Shown here: piece after piece, positions 8,171 through 19,200 of the stretch
Layout of the letters: every line of letters starts with the position of its first letter
How positions within the stretch are numbered: position 1 is the stretch's first letter
Origin: Paenibacillus pectinilyticus
GTDB taxonomy: Bacteria; Bacillota; Bacilli; Paenibacillales; NBRC-103111
DNA: 64,000 nt
Assembly: GCF_001700435.1 (NCBI RefSeq)
Contig: NZ_LYPC01000014.1
Coordinates: forward strand, 558,001-622,000
Direction: 5' to 3'
Made by a program: the position numbers and the translations under genes
The notes under the pieces: model-generated
Seen by the model: the letters and a program-made list of their open reading frames with translations, nothing else
What the model was told of the DNA's origin: nothing
Databases searched by the model: none

Positions 8171-9307
8171 ATGACAGCTCAAACCCAAGTAGGTGTGTAC
8201 TATTTTCCGAACTATCATGAGGATAAGGTCAACGAACAAAGACACGGTCGCGGTTGGACTGAATGGGAACTTGTGAAAGCGGCTACACCTAGATTTGAAG
8301 GACATCAGCAGCCCAAAATCCCTGCATGGGGCTATGAAGATGAAGCCGATCCGCAAGTTATGGCTAAGAAAATCGAAGCGGCGGCGGAACACGGCATTGA
8401 CAGTTTTATTTTCGATTGGTATTGGTACGATAACGCTCCGTTTTTGCATGGAGCATTGGAGCGAGGCTTTCTAAAGGCCAGTAATAACGAAAAACTGAAA
8501 TTTTCATTGATGTGGGCTAATCATGACTGGATTGAAATCATGCCAGCCATTCGGCATAAGCCTTATCCTATACTGGCTAAAGGCACAGTGGCGGAGCAAG
8601 TGTTTATTGATGCCACGAATTATATGATTGAGCATTATTTTGCACATCCTTCCTACTGGCGGGTGAATGGAGGTTTGTATCTCTCCTTTTATGAACTGAT
8701 GAAGCTGATTGAAGGTTTTGGCGACAACTACGAAGAAACGGCTCGCATTTTGAACGACTTTCGTATCCGAGTTCGTGAAGCTGGGCTAGGGGAGCTGCAT
8801 CTGAACGCAGTTGTCTGGGGACTAGAAAATTTGCCAGGCGAGAAAAAACTTGAAGATGTCAATCGGGTGTTACACCAACTAGGCTTTGATAGCATTACTT
8901 CGTACGTTTGGATTCATCATGATCCTATCCCTGATTTTCCTGCGACGGACTATGCCAATTACAGGGAGATTGCGGTTCGAAATTTCGAGAAATTCACAAG
9001 TGAATATGAATTACCTTATTTCCCGAACGTTTCGATGGGGTGGGATTCCAGCCCGCGTACGGTGCAAACCGACGTATTCGATGAACTTGGCTATCCGCAC
9101 ACGGCCGTCCTAACGGGGAATACGCCGGATGAATTTAAGAAAGCGCTTCTGTCGGCTAAGGATTTTTTCGCGGAGAACAAGTCTAAAATTCCAGTGCTCA
9201 CCATCAACTCATGGAATGAATGGACAGAAGGCAGTTATATCGAGCCGGACACTGTTTATGGGATGGCATACTTAGAAGCCATCAAGGATGTTTTCGGGAA
9301 ACGTTAG
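8171..9307 (+). CDS. GH99-like / WbsX-type (glycosyl hydrolase-transferase) protein, cytoplasmic
   Basis: 378-residue TIM-barrel protein of the glycoside hydrolase 99-like / WbsX group. Recognisable stretches are GVYYFPNYH, HGRGWTEWELVKAATPRFEG, DSFIFDWYWYDNAPF, LMWANHDW and near the C-terminus SWNEWTEGSYIEPD. The GH99 family cleaves alpha-mannosides internally (endo-alpha-mannosidase or mannanase); WbsX proteins are associated with polysaccharide synthesis, so hydrolysis is likely but not certain. There is no signal peptide, so it would act on imported oligosaccharides. The ATG follows AAAGGAG. The promoter is shared in type with the binding-protein operon at 3791. Confidence 0.82.
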   Translation: MTAQTQVGVYYFPNYHEDKVNEQRHGRGWTEWELVKAATPRFEGHQQPKIPAWGYEDEADPQVMAKKIEAAAEHGIDSFIFDWYWYDNAPFLHGALERGFLKASNNEKLKFSLMWANHDWIEIMPAIRHKPYPILAKGTVAEQVFIDATNYMIEHYFAHPSYWRVNGGLYLSFYELMKLIEGFGDNYEETARILNDFRIRVREAGLGELHLNAVVWGLENLPGEKKLEDVNRVLHQLGFDSITSYVWIHHDPIPDFPATDYANYREIAVRNFEKFTSEYELPYFPNVSMGWDSSPRTVQTDVFDELGYPHTAVLTGNTPDEFKKALLSAKDFFAENKSKIPVLTINSWNEWTEGSYIEPDTVYGMAYLEAIKDVFGKR

Positions 9308-9313
9308 ATGTCT

Positions 9314-9345
9314 AGCGGGGGAGTTCGCTTCTCCGCTGTGTTCTA
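9314..9345 (+). terminator. Weak terminator-like hairpin
   Basis: AGCGGGGGAG at 9314-9323 can pair imperfectly with CTTCTCCGCT at 9328-9337. The T content behind it is low, so it may be only a weak terminator. Confidence 0.4.
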
Positions 9346-9418
9346 AATAATTTGTGAACCAAGAATTATGGGAGGAGGAGGGAATTAAAAGGAAAAGTGC
9401 GACAAAGTTAATCTTTAA

Positions 9419-9432
9419 TGTAAGCGCATACA
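9419..9432 (+). promoter_or_regulatory. Putative cre site upstream of secreted GH99-like gene
   Basis: TGTAAGCGCATACA matches 13 of 14 positions of TGWAARCGYTWNCW and lies 50 bases before the start at 9483. It suggests carbon catabolite control of the secreted enzyme. Confidence 0.65.
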
Positions 9433-9482
9433 AATTTATTTGACGATCGTAATGTCAAAATAGATTACTAAGGAGGATTACA

Positions 9483-11462
9483 ATGATACAGGACAGCCGA
9501 ACGGAAACCCTGAAATCTAAAATTCTCATTATCACCTTATTTTTAACTGCATGCATCTCGATTGTTTTATTCCATTCTACTACTGCGTATGCTACTTCTG
9601 GGGGCACGATCGTCGGTGCCATCCGATGGGACGGACAAATTGGAGACAATGCAGTCGGAACTCTTAGCGGGGTAGGACCAGAAGAAGAACGGGCCATGGC
9701 CCCTAGTCAATGGCATTTCCGTCTCCCATTTTATGCAACGGAACCTACAACAAATACAGATACGATGAGCGATACCACGCAAGCTATCATGGATCAAGAA
9801 ATAGCCTATGCCAAAGACGCTGGTATTAATTATTGGGCTTTTGACTGGTATGGAAGCGAAACGGGGATGGATAAAGCTAGAAATCTTTATTTGTCCAGTA
9901 CGCATAAGAATGATGTGAATTGGAGTGTTATTTTATTCACACATCCCTTGTCATCCTCAGATCTAACTTGGTTGGTAGCTCAATTTCAACAGCCCAACTT
10001 CCAGAAGGTTGCAGGCGGCAGACCTTTGGTTTATGCCTATAACTATTCATCTCTTGTGGACCCGGCACAAATCGCCTCATTAAGATCGCAAACCTTTGCC
10101 GCCATGGGGGTGCAGCCTTATATTGTTGCTTTGGACTATGGCTCATCGGCGGCATCTTCCTTTGCAGCTCAGATAGGGGCAGATGCTGTAAGCAGCTACG
10201 TAACATCCGGTAGCAATGGACAATCGTATGCCTCATTAGCGTCAAGCGAAGCAGCAAACTGGGATGTCTATAAGACTACTGGTTATAAGGTGATCCCTTG
10301 GGTTACGCAAGCATGGGACCCACGACCACGTATACAATTAACATCCCCCACGTATCAATATGCATCCTATTCATCAAACAGTTATGCAACGCCGTCTACA
10401 CCAATAGAATTAGCTGGTCAGCTTCAAAGCGCCATTAATTGGAATGCTAATAACGCTTCCTCCGCGGATGCAAATACGGTTCTTATGTATGCTTGGAACG
10501 AATTCTCTGAGGGCGGTTACCTATGCCCAACGCTCATACCCGGTGGTGGAGGAATCAATCGAGATTATCTCGATGCCATTAAGAACGTGACTTCTTCTAC
10601 TGTAGGGAATGGTTCAGGCGTTTCATTCATTACTAGTCAAACACTAGGATCGTTACGTAACAATTTTACGGGAAAAGTCGGGTTTCGTTTTACGACTCCT
10701 GGCAGCGGTATGACAGTAACAGCTTTAGGGCGCTATCATGTTAACGGAAATTCAGGAAATCATCTGATATCTCTGTATAAAGATAGTGATAAATCGTTGG
10801 TCGCATCTTGTAGTGTGAACGCTTCCACAGGGGCGATAGACAGTCTTGGATTTCAATATTGCGCCTTGACGGGAGCACTCGTTTTATCGCCGAGTACAGC
10901 TTACGATTTAGTCAGCAACGAGACGAGCGGCGGAGACCAATGGTATGACGACGATACCTCGATTACAATCGGCATCGGGACAGCTAATCAATCCGCCTAT
11001 TTATCTGGTTCAACATGGGGAACCCATAACAGTGGTGCTAAATCTTATGGTCCAGTCAACGCGAAATACGCATCCACTAATTTGGCGTTAAGCCATACTT
11101 ACAGCAGTTCCTCCAATTGGGATGGGAGTCAAACGGGTGATAAAGCATTCGATGGCAATACCTCGACGAATTGGCAAGCCGGTTCCGGCACAACCTTCAA
11201 TGGACAATGGTTGCAAGTCGATTTTGGAACCAATGTAACGTTCAATCAGGCGACTATGATGGAATATGTAGATAATCGAACAACCGGGTATCGTATCGAA
11301 TACTGGAACGGATCGAGTTGGCAGGTTGCTTATACAGGAACAACGATCGGTACGAATAAAACAGTTAATTTCACTGCAGTTACAGGTAGCAAAGCACGAC
11401 TTTATTTTACAAGCGGCATGTATACGCCAATCATCTTTGAATTCCAGCTATTTAATCAATGA
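9483..11462 (+). CDS. Secreted GH99-like enzyme with DUF4082-like and F5/8 type C domains
   Basis: 659 residues. A signal peptide with a hydrophobic core about 14-33 probably ends after AYA (residue 38). Residues about 42-370 form a GH99-like barrel (INYWAFDWYGSE, LMYAWNEFSEGGYL), then a beta-sandwich of the DUF4082 kind to about 535, then a C-terminal discoidin/F5-8 type C module (STNWQAGSGTTF, WLQVDFGTN) likely to bind carbohydrate. It would start attack on an external polymer, plausibly an alpha-mannan, and feed the transporters. The ATG follows AAGGAGG. A cre site precedes it and a strong terminator follows. Confidence 0.78.
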   Translation: MIQDSRTETLKSKILIITLFLTACISIVLFHSTTAYATSGGTIVGAIRWDGQIGDNAVGTLSGVGPEEERAMAPSQWHFRLPFYATEPTTNTDTMSDTTQAIMDQEIAYAKDAGINYWAFDWYGSETGMDKARNLYLSSTHKNDVNWSVILFTHPLSSSDLTWLVAQFQQPNFQKVAGGRPLVYAYNYSSLVDPAQIASLRSQTFAAMGVQPYIVALDYGSSAASSFAAQIGADAVSSYVTSGSNGQSYASLASSEAANWDVYKTTGYKVIPWVTQAWDPRPRIQLTSPTYQYASYSSNSYATPSTPIELAGQLQSAINWNANNASSADANTVLMYAWNEFSEGGYLCPTLIPGGGGINRDYLDAIKNVTSSTVGNGSGVSFITSQTLGSLRNNFTGKVGFRFTTPGSGMTVTALGRYHVNGNSGNHLISLYKDSDKSLVASCSVNASTGAIDSLGFQYCALTGALVLSPSTAYDLVSNETSGGDQWYDDDTSITIGIGTANQSAYLSGSTWGTHNSGAKSYGPVNAKYASTNLALSHTYSSSSNWDGSQTGDKAFDGNTSTNWQAGSGTTFNGQWLQVDFGTNVTFNQATMMEYVDNRTTGYRIEYWNGSSWQVAYTGTTIGTNKTVNFTAVTGSKARLYFTSGMYTPIIFEFQLFNQ

Positions 11463-11497
11463 GGTTTCAGGTAACTGAAAGGAACTTTAGTATGAGT

Positions 11498-11530
11498 AAC
11501 GAGCGGTTTCACTCCGCTCGTTCTTTTAAT
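11498..11530 (+). terminator. Rho-independent terminator
   Basis: AACGAGCGG at 11498-11506 pairs perfectly with CCGCTCGTT at 11514-11522, followed by CTTTT. Confidence 0.85.
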
Positions 11531-11578
11531 GTTCAGATGGGATTGCTTGGAACGAGTTTAGCATAGGAGGAGTGACAT

Positions 11579-12673
11579 ATGAGATATGAACAAGAACCGA
11601 ATATTGACGCTAATTCAATTCGTATTATTGGCGCCAAATTGGGTGCTGCAACAATCATTGCCAACTCACACGGAGATACTTGGGACGCCGCATGGACGGA
11701 GGATGGAACCCTATATGTTAGTTCAGATGATACTTATGGGTTCGATAACAGTTGCAACAGTAATTTGGCTTTTCATCGGTTGGATGGCGATGATCCCTAT
11801 GATCTGACAGGTGTAACTATAAATGGTATGGAGGAGTACGATCCGCTTTTTGGAATTTTGGAATCGGATGGCTGCTGCTGGAAAGCCATGGGAGTTGCCA
11901 GTATTGATGGCACGCTATATATGACAATCTCTCGACATAGATATGGCATGTCGAGAGTTGATCCTATGAAAAGACAACAAGCATTCAACGCTTCTATCAT
12001 AAAATCGACTGATGGTGGCAAGACATGGACCCCTTCAGCAGCTGATAATCGAGTGAACCCGATGTTCTACGCCTATCGTTTTGGTACACCTTCCTTTGTA
12101 AAGTATGGGCGTGACGGGGAAGCTAGGGTACATAATGCAGATCATTACGTTTACGCGGTCTCGAACAACGGTTACTGGGATAATGGCGATGACGTTGTAT
12201 TGGGACGTGTCCTGAGGGAGAAGATGTCCAGTCTAAATGGAAATGACTGGGAATTCTATCGTGGTGGGAACGGAATGGTAGATGCTAGCTGGTCAAAGAT
12301 AATCTACGACGCAGAGCCGATACATCATAACCCGGGAAAATGCAGTATGACCAGTGTTCAGTACATAGAGCCTTTGTATCGGTATGTTATGATTGCTTGG
12401 TACTACACAGCAGGTTCAGGAGAAGTCGGTCACCGCGAAACGGTGTGGGAGTTTTACGAGTCGCCGACTCCATGGGGACCATGGACGAAATTTAGTGCTT
12501 TTCTTTTTTTCCCGCAAGGATATTATAATCCGTGCATAGTTCCCAAGTTCATCAGTACCGATGGAAAGAACCTGATTCTTTTTACGAACGGCGATTTCAT
12601 TACGAATCAAAGATCGCCTGAGGAAAATATCTACAAGCTGACGATGATTCCCTGCGAGCTGGAAACGGAATAA
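11579..12673 (+). CDS. Cytoplasmic beta-propeller protein, DUF4185/sialidase-like
   Basis: 364 residues without signal peptide. An Asp-box (STDGGKTW) sits near residue 140 and the overall pattern (SSDDTYGFDNSCNSNLAF, CCWKAMGVASIDGTLYM, ASIIKSTDGG) is that of five- or six-bladed propeller hydrolases grouped as DUF4185 or GH43/GH33-like. The catalytic residues cannot be assigned with confidence. The ATG follows AGGAGG with good spacing. It stands behind a terminator, so it has its own promoter or reads through. Possible role: trimming imported glycans. The enzymatic activity is unproven. Confidence 0.6.
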   Translation: MRYEQEPNIDANSIRIIGAKLGAATIIANSHGDTWDAAWTEDGTLYVSSDDTYGFDNSCNSNLAFHRLDGDDPYDLTGVTINGMEEYDPLFGILESDGCCWKAMGVASIDGTLYMTISRHRYGMSRVDPMKRQQAFNASIIKSTDGGKTWTPSAADNRVNPMFYAYRFGTPSFVKYGRDGEARVHNADHYVYAVSNNGYWDNGDDVVLGRVLREKMSSLNGNDWEFYRGGNGMVDASWSKIIYDAEPIHHNPGKCSMTSVQYIEPLYRYVMIAWYYTAGSGEVGHRETVWEFYESPTPWGPWTKFSAFLFFPQGYYNPCIVPKFISTDGKNLILFTNGDFITNQRSPEENIYKLTMIPCELETE

Positions 12674-13227
12674 AAGTGTAGGACACATTTTAAAGCTCAG
12701 ATTGCTTCGTGTTCACAACCTCGAAAAATTTGTCAATACCGGAGAAGATTTGGAAGCTTTGATGTCCATCGGGACGACAGGCTTGATCAAAGCTATCGAA
12801 TACCTTCCATGGCACAGAAGGGGCCTCAAGATGGATGGCGACCCGAGAAGCTCCCGAGATTGTTGGAAGTTCATTAATGGGAACGATTTTAAGGCAACTT
12901 GAACAGTACGCTTCTACTATGTGGTTTCGAGTTTCAAAGAATACTGTTCCAACTACCCGAAGTTGTAAACTATCAATAAGAAAGCTCAAACCCTGTAATT
13001 ATGTTACATAATTGCGGGGTATTTATTATTGTTTGTAGATGATACCTTAGAATCTTGTATTCGACAAAATATTCGATTTTTCTAATACATTTTAATGAAA
13101 ATATGATAAAATACCTATAAAAATATCATAATCATCGACATATACCCACAATAATAGGTAATAAGAACTGCTTTTTCTATACTTTTGGAGGGGTGTTGAT
13201 AGATTACTAGGAAAAGGAGAATGAACG
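12674..13227. other. Gene-poor 554-base stretch with unresolved open frame and terminator
   Basis: On the minus strand a 99-codon frame (12690-12989, TTG start, no convincing ribosome binding site) spans the first part. On the plus strand several short frames cover the same bases. I recognise no family in any of them; it may be a decayed gene. A terminator follows at 12990-13030 and an AT-rich promoter region with possible elements TCGACA (13061-13066) and TAATAC (13083-13088) leads into the S-layer gene. Confidence 0.5.
12990..13030 (+). terminator. Rho-independent terminator-like hairpin
   Basis: ACCCTGTAATTAT at 12990-13002 pairs with ATAATTGCGGGGT at 13008-13020 over 13 positions including two G-U pairs, followed by ATTTATTATT. 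Confidence 0.6.
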
Positions 13228-16200
13228 TTGAGAAAACGTCGAAAAACCGGAATAGCCAAGTTATTGATTGCTCTGTTGTTAGTACAGTACCTCCCTCTTT
13301 TACACACTGGATTACGTGTGGCTCAAGCAGCAGGAGAGGAGCCAATATCGGCTTACAGAAACAGCACTGTGCAGTTAAATACATATGCTCCATCTACGAA
13401 AATTACTGACTACCAATGGAATCGTGTAACGACTAATATTTCTCCAGGTGCGAGACAATCAGCTTCAATGGTCTATGACGAGAAGGCTGAGAAGGTGATC
13501 ATGTTTGGAGGTCAGGGCAACAGCGGGCTTTTTAATGAGACTTGGATTTGGGATGGTACAGAACAAACCTGGCAAGAGAAATTGAATCTAACAAATGCTC
13601 CATCCAAACGTAAAGGGGCTGCCATGGCCTATGATGCAGTCAGTCAGAAAGTGCTCTTATTCGGGGGCGAGGGTCAGTCCGGTGTGCTGGGGGATACTTG
13701 GCTCTGGGATGGATTGGCAGCCAAATGGGAGCAAGTAACGGGGCTTCCAGACTCTCCTACAGCCCGAGGCGGGGCGCAGCTTGCCTTTGACGGCGAACAA
13801 TTGGTTCTGTTCGGCGGCTATACGGGTACTGGAAATTCGAAGACACCGCAGGGCGATACGTGGTTGTGGAATGGAACGGCTTGGACGAAAGTCACGCCTG
13901 CTCAGTCTCCGCCAGCTGCATACAGCGGGCAGATGGCTTACGACGGCCAGACGGCTGTGCTGTACGGCGGCGACAGCGGCCCGATTACAAAAGACTATAC
14001 GAGTACAAGTACGAATGAAACGAAGTCAATCACGCATGATGACAGTTCTCCGTTATTGTGGAAGTGGGATCGCGAAGCGCAGTCATGGATTTCGACCAGT
14101 GGTCCTGAGGCCTATGGTCGTTGGGGGCAGGCGATGGCATACGATGGACGCCGTGTTGTTTTTTTTGGCGGAGAGCGGGACTATGTTCATGAATATAATG
14201 CCGTACTTGTTGATAATCTAAAGCTTCCATCCAGCACATACCCTCCGACAAGAGGTAGCATGGCATATAGTTGGACAGGGAGTAAATGGGAAACCGCCCC
14301 GTTGAAATTTTCTACGGGTACGATGTATCAAAGTAATTTAGATAAGGACGGAAAGGCTTATGAGGTGCAAGGGGTTCCCAATCAGGTGCCTTTTCCTTTA
14401 AGTTATGCCAACATGGCCTTTGATGGCAAAAATTTCGTCATGTTCGGCGGAAGTCGCGATCAAATCAGTATTATGGATAAAGTTTTTGGCTCTGTTGTAG
14501 GTTCTGAGCCAGCAGGTAATAGGAATGAAACATGGGTGTATGGCTATACCCCACCGTCAGTTCCTGGTGTTAAATTTACGGTGGATCCAATCTATTACTT
14601 TGATCCAGAGTTCAAGAATGATACCGTCAGTGTTATTACAAATGTTTATAATGACGGGACAAAAGACATTACTTCACGTGGAGTAGAGTACCGTACAGTT
14701 TCAGAAGAAAATATGTATGGCGATTGGGTAGCAGTTCCGTACACCACTGCGGTTTCGGAAGGAGAAACATCCTTTACTGTTTCTTTATCAGGTCTTAAGT
14801 GGCATCAACAATATGAAGTCCGTGGTTATGCTGTCAATGCAATCGGAAAAGGTTACACTGAAATAACCGGTGTCAAACTTGATGATGATAAGAAAAACGT
14901 ACACGAGCCGGATGTCGACTACGACCGTGTGGGCGCTTCAGTTCTTCATGTGAAGGACAAGAAGCGATTGGTCGCAGTCGGCACAGGCATTAGCGGCTTA
15001 CTCCGCAAACCTATCAGCGGTATTCATTATTATTTACAGGGCTCTGACGGTACACAGTATCCGCTGAATTATAACATTTTAAGTGACCGCCAATTGGAAT
15101 TAACATGGAAGAATGAATTACTTCCGGGTAAATATGATGTGCACTTGGAGCATGACTTCTTTAACGATTATGTCTTCACAGAAGGTCTACTAATAACTGC
15201 ATTAGACTTTTACAAGCCACGAAATTTTGCCAGAGTCGATGTGCCAAGTACGTCGGCCACCAATGAAGTAAGCAGTCTTGGTTTGCAAGGGCCGTTCACA
15301 GAGGATCCGTCGGCACCTAATGTTTATACATTAAATGACACTTCCGAACCGGTGGCCATCAATGAGTCAGTAATGTTTAAGGGCACCAGTCTTATTGTGG
15401 ACAAAAGTACGGCGAAAACCACGATAAGCGGTAATGGACGCCTATACGTTAATGGCGGCGGGGCGCTAGGAGCAAATGTGTCTTACACGATTCATGAGGG
15501 ATCTTTTACCCTCACGTCGGACAATTTCGCAATCCCGCTGAACAACACGGAAGCAACGGATTATTTGAATATGGATATGCCTGTGAAAACCAGTTCGCTT
15601 ATTTTTACAAAGGATGGTTTGCGCCTGACTGGTGATCTTGAGATTGGCATGCAGGTAGGGAATCAAAAAGTGAAGGAAACGGTATCGGTAGATGATCTGA
15701 ATTATCGCAATAACCGTTTTGATTTGACAGGCACTTATCAGATGCTTCATAGCTTTAAGGTGGGACCGATCAACGCAAGTGATACCAAATTCGTTGTGGA
15801 TAGCCGCATTCCTTATGTCGGTGTCAGGGGAACAGGTAGTTTGCCAAATACGAATGTCAGCTTCGATCTCAATATGAAGACCAAACAAGGACGATTGGAT
15901 AGCGTAAACTTCGGTATGTATCAGAAGATGAAGCTTGCGTCGACAGGTCTGCAAGTCAACTATTTGTTCGGCAGCGTAGATAAACTTGCGGAGAAAACGC
16001 AAATTCCTCAAACCTTTAGCGTCACAGGCTCTGTCAACGATGTGATTGTCCCTGAATTAAAACACCCGCAGGTCAATTACAAATTCAATTTAATTGGAAC
16101 CGATTCGATCGACGTTGACTTATCGAATTACGGTTTTAGCGCGAGTGGAATTGAATACTATTATTGGTTGCCTGTGAAGAACATGAACATGCAAACCGTT

Positions 16201-19200
16201 GTTAACCCAACGACTGCAGGAATTAAAGGATTTTCGTCACCAGGCTTCGCTACGAAAGGTGATATCAACCTTTTTGAAGTTGTAAAAGGAGCCATCGGCA
16301 CGTACTCTTTTAATCAAAAAGGTTTCAACGGTGCGATTAAAGGAACGGTATATGTGCCTAAAGGTATTCCGCGTATCGGCGGAGCGACGGTTAACAACGT
16401 TGCACTTAGTGTGAATGAAACCGGTATTTACGGAACGTTTAAACATAACGGTGTTGGCGCGAATCTGAAGTATACGTTTAATAACAATACGATTCTGTTT
16501 GAAGTGGAAGCGGAGCCGCCTAAGAAGTCTTGGTGGGAAAAGGGTCTGGATTTCATGAACAGTGTTTCTGATTTTATGGACGCTGCAGAACCGTGGCTGG
16601 ACATAGCAGAAGAATTGTTCTTAAAGAAAGATTCAGGCAATGAGGTACGGGTCGCTGCTGCAAATCCTCTGAAGAGAGTATTTGATTTAACGCCAATGAG
16701 TATTTCTTTCCAACCACAGGAGCCTGTGCATACCGATGCTAAAGCGCGCATTGTGAATGGAGAATTGACAACGCTGGATCAAACGCTGCCAGTCACCATG
16801 GAAACTAAGGCAACGAGCGGCGAAATGGAAGCTACTTTTGCGGTGGAACGTCCGTTCCGCGCACTGATCGCCTTAACTGGGGATCAACGAGCTGCCGTTC
16901 TCAAAGCAACGGCTTCTGGTCAAAATTATGAACAAACCGTGCGTCCTGAAGTGACTTATGATGATGTCAGTCAAACAACATATATGCGCGTATCGCTGTT
17001 TGCAGGGAAATGGCATCTGACGACAGCTGGCAACAGTCTCATTCAAATGAGTGAATTGTTGTTCGCCAACGAATCGTTGAAATTGAGTGAGCTCGGCCAG
17101 CTTTGGTCGAAAACACCAGATCGCTCCGTAACTTCGTTAACGGTGAAAGAGCGTGGAACTTACGTGATTAAAATTGGGCAAGTTCAAGGCGATGTTATTA
17201 TATACAAGCCGGATGGACGGCCTTATAACTTGCAAACGATACAGACCGAACCAGATTGGAATGCATTCCGCGATGTGGATGGAAATCTATATGCCTTATT
17301 GGATTCGGTCGAGGCTGGAACGTGGATGATCAGCGCAGGCACGAGCCCAACAGCGGTATTAAATAGTGTGCCGTCAAAGGCGAGTATTGCGGATATCCAG
17401 CAGTGGGGACAGGATCAAGCTTATCCTACGGTATTTGATATGACCCGGACAGGAAATGGTCAAGCAATCGTTGAGATTTATGGGGCAAATGCACAGACAA
17501 AGCTGTATGCGCCGAACGGTGAGCTTTATACGCTGCAGGCTAACCCGAATTTACCGGGTATGAATGTCTTGTTTGACGAATCTCAGCAGAAGAAGACGAT
17601 CCTGCTGGATGGTAGTGATCTGAATGGACAGTGGAAAGTAGTGAGCAGCAGTTATACAAGTGTGGTTGCTTACAAGTCCACTAGAAAGTTCAAATCCATT
17701 AAACCTTTGACCATGGAAGGCCGTTATGGCAAGTATTTTGATATTAAGGAGCAAGGCGATTACCTGCTGACGGTGATTGGCGGAAATGCTGACTCTCTAA
17801 TTACAGCACCTGATGGATCAACCTACACACTGAACTTCGATGCTCCTGACGGCAACGCATATTTACAACCGGCTTCAGACAGAGTCGCAAGTGCTAATCC
17901 GAGCGGAGATCCACTGAAATCGACTAAAATCGATACACCATATCCAGTAGTGGATGGCAAAGATACACTTTATGTGTCACTCCTGAATGTACCAGCAGGT
18001 AAATGGAAGATTCAAAATGCGAGCAAAGTAGACCTGCAAATCCAAAAATTACTTCCTCAGACAGCGGTTAAGGCATCGGTATCGTCAGTTGTGGGCGCGG
18101 AAAATCATATCCAAGTAACATGGAGTGAAGAAAATGCGGCGCCAGATGCACAAGTTACGTTGATGCTAACAGACAGTGCCTCTCAAATGATTGGCGAAGT
18201 GATCCAAACAGGTCTGCCTGCTTCCGGTAGTCAAGTTATTGAAGTTCCTGCTTCAATATTACCTGGAACTTACTATCTTTCTGTTGGAAGCGCGAGTGCA
18301 GGCAAAGCCCCTGTTTATGCGATCGCGGAGGGTCAAGTAGAAGTAACTGCACCAGTTGCACTAAGTGCACCTAAGCAACCGGAGGTCATCTCGACGGGGA
18401 ATGGAGAAATATCACTCCGATTTGCATCCATCACAGGTGATGTCACAGCTTATCGTATTTGGGTAAGTGAAAGTGCGGATGGACAAGCAGCGGTTCCATT
18501 GATGGACATTGTTCCCCAATCGGGAAATATACAAGATGCGATTATTTCCGGCTTAACTCCCGGAGTAACCTACCAGATCGCCATCTCAGCGATTGGACAA
18601 GAGCAAGGCCGTATCGTTTTGAGCCCACAATCAGAGCTTGTGTCAACAGAACTGCCAGTTCCGCAGCCAGCAACGTTGTCAATGACTCTGGATGCGGGTG
18701 GGCAACCTGTTACTGAGCAAGCGTATGTGGCCTACTATGGGAATGAAGAGAAGCTGCTGCTTACTGCAGCTGAACAGGCATCTTTGCAGGTAACTGCTAA
18801 TCAAAACGCAACAGTTACGCTCTTTGTGAATGGAAAGCAGCTTGACAGCCAGCAAGTATCGGCTGGAGTAACTTCAGGCTTTGCTTTGCAGGATCTTCTT
18901 CAAGCTGCTGTATTGAAAGAGCGCGAATACAGCTTGCTGATTGAAGCTGTCAATGAGCGCGGTGACCGCAGTACTGCATACCGCAAGTTAGTCATTGACC
19001 GCACTGGACCGATGCTGATCGCTTCAGGAGGTCCGGATGCGAAAGGAAAGCCAATTTCACTGAATGGAACGGTTACAGAAGACAGCAGGGTTTACATAAC
19101 CGGTCAGACCGATGCGGGAGCTAAACTAGTTGTTAACGGCATTACAGTTCCACTCGATGATAAAGGCAAATTTACGTACTATGCACCATTAGAATGGGGA

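Noticed and set aside
13781..14221. Plus-strand frame inside the Kelch region
   Set aside because: Out-of-frame shadow, arginine-rich and without homology; the Kelch repeats in the main frame are clear.
15466..16011. 181-codon minus-strand frame inside the S-layer gene
   Set aside because: Opposite a continuous surface-protein frame; no start signal or recognisable domain.
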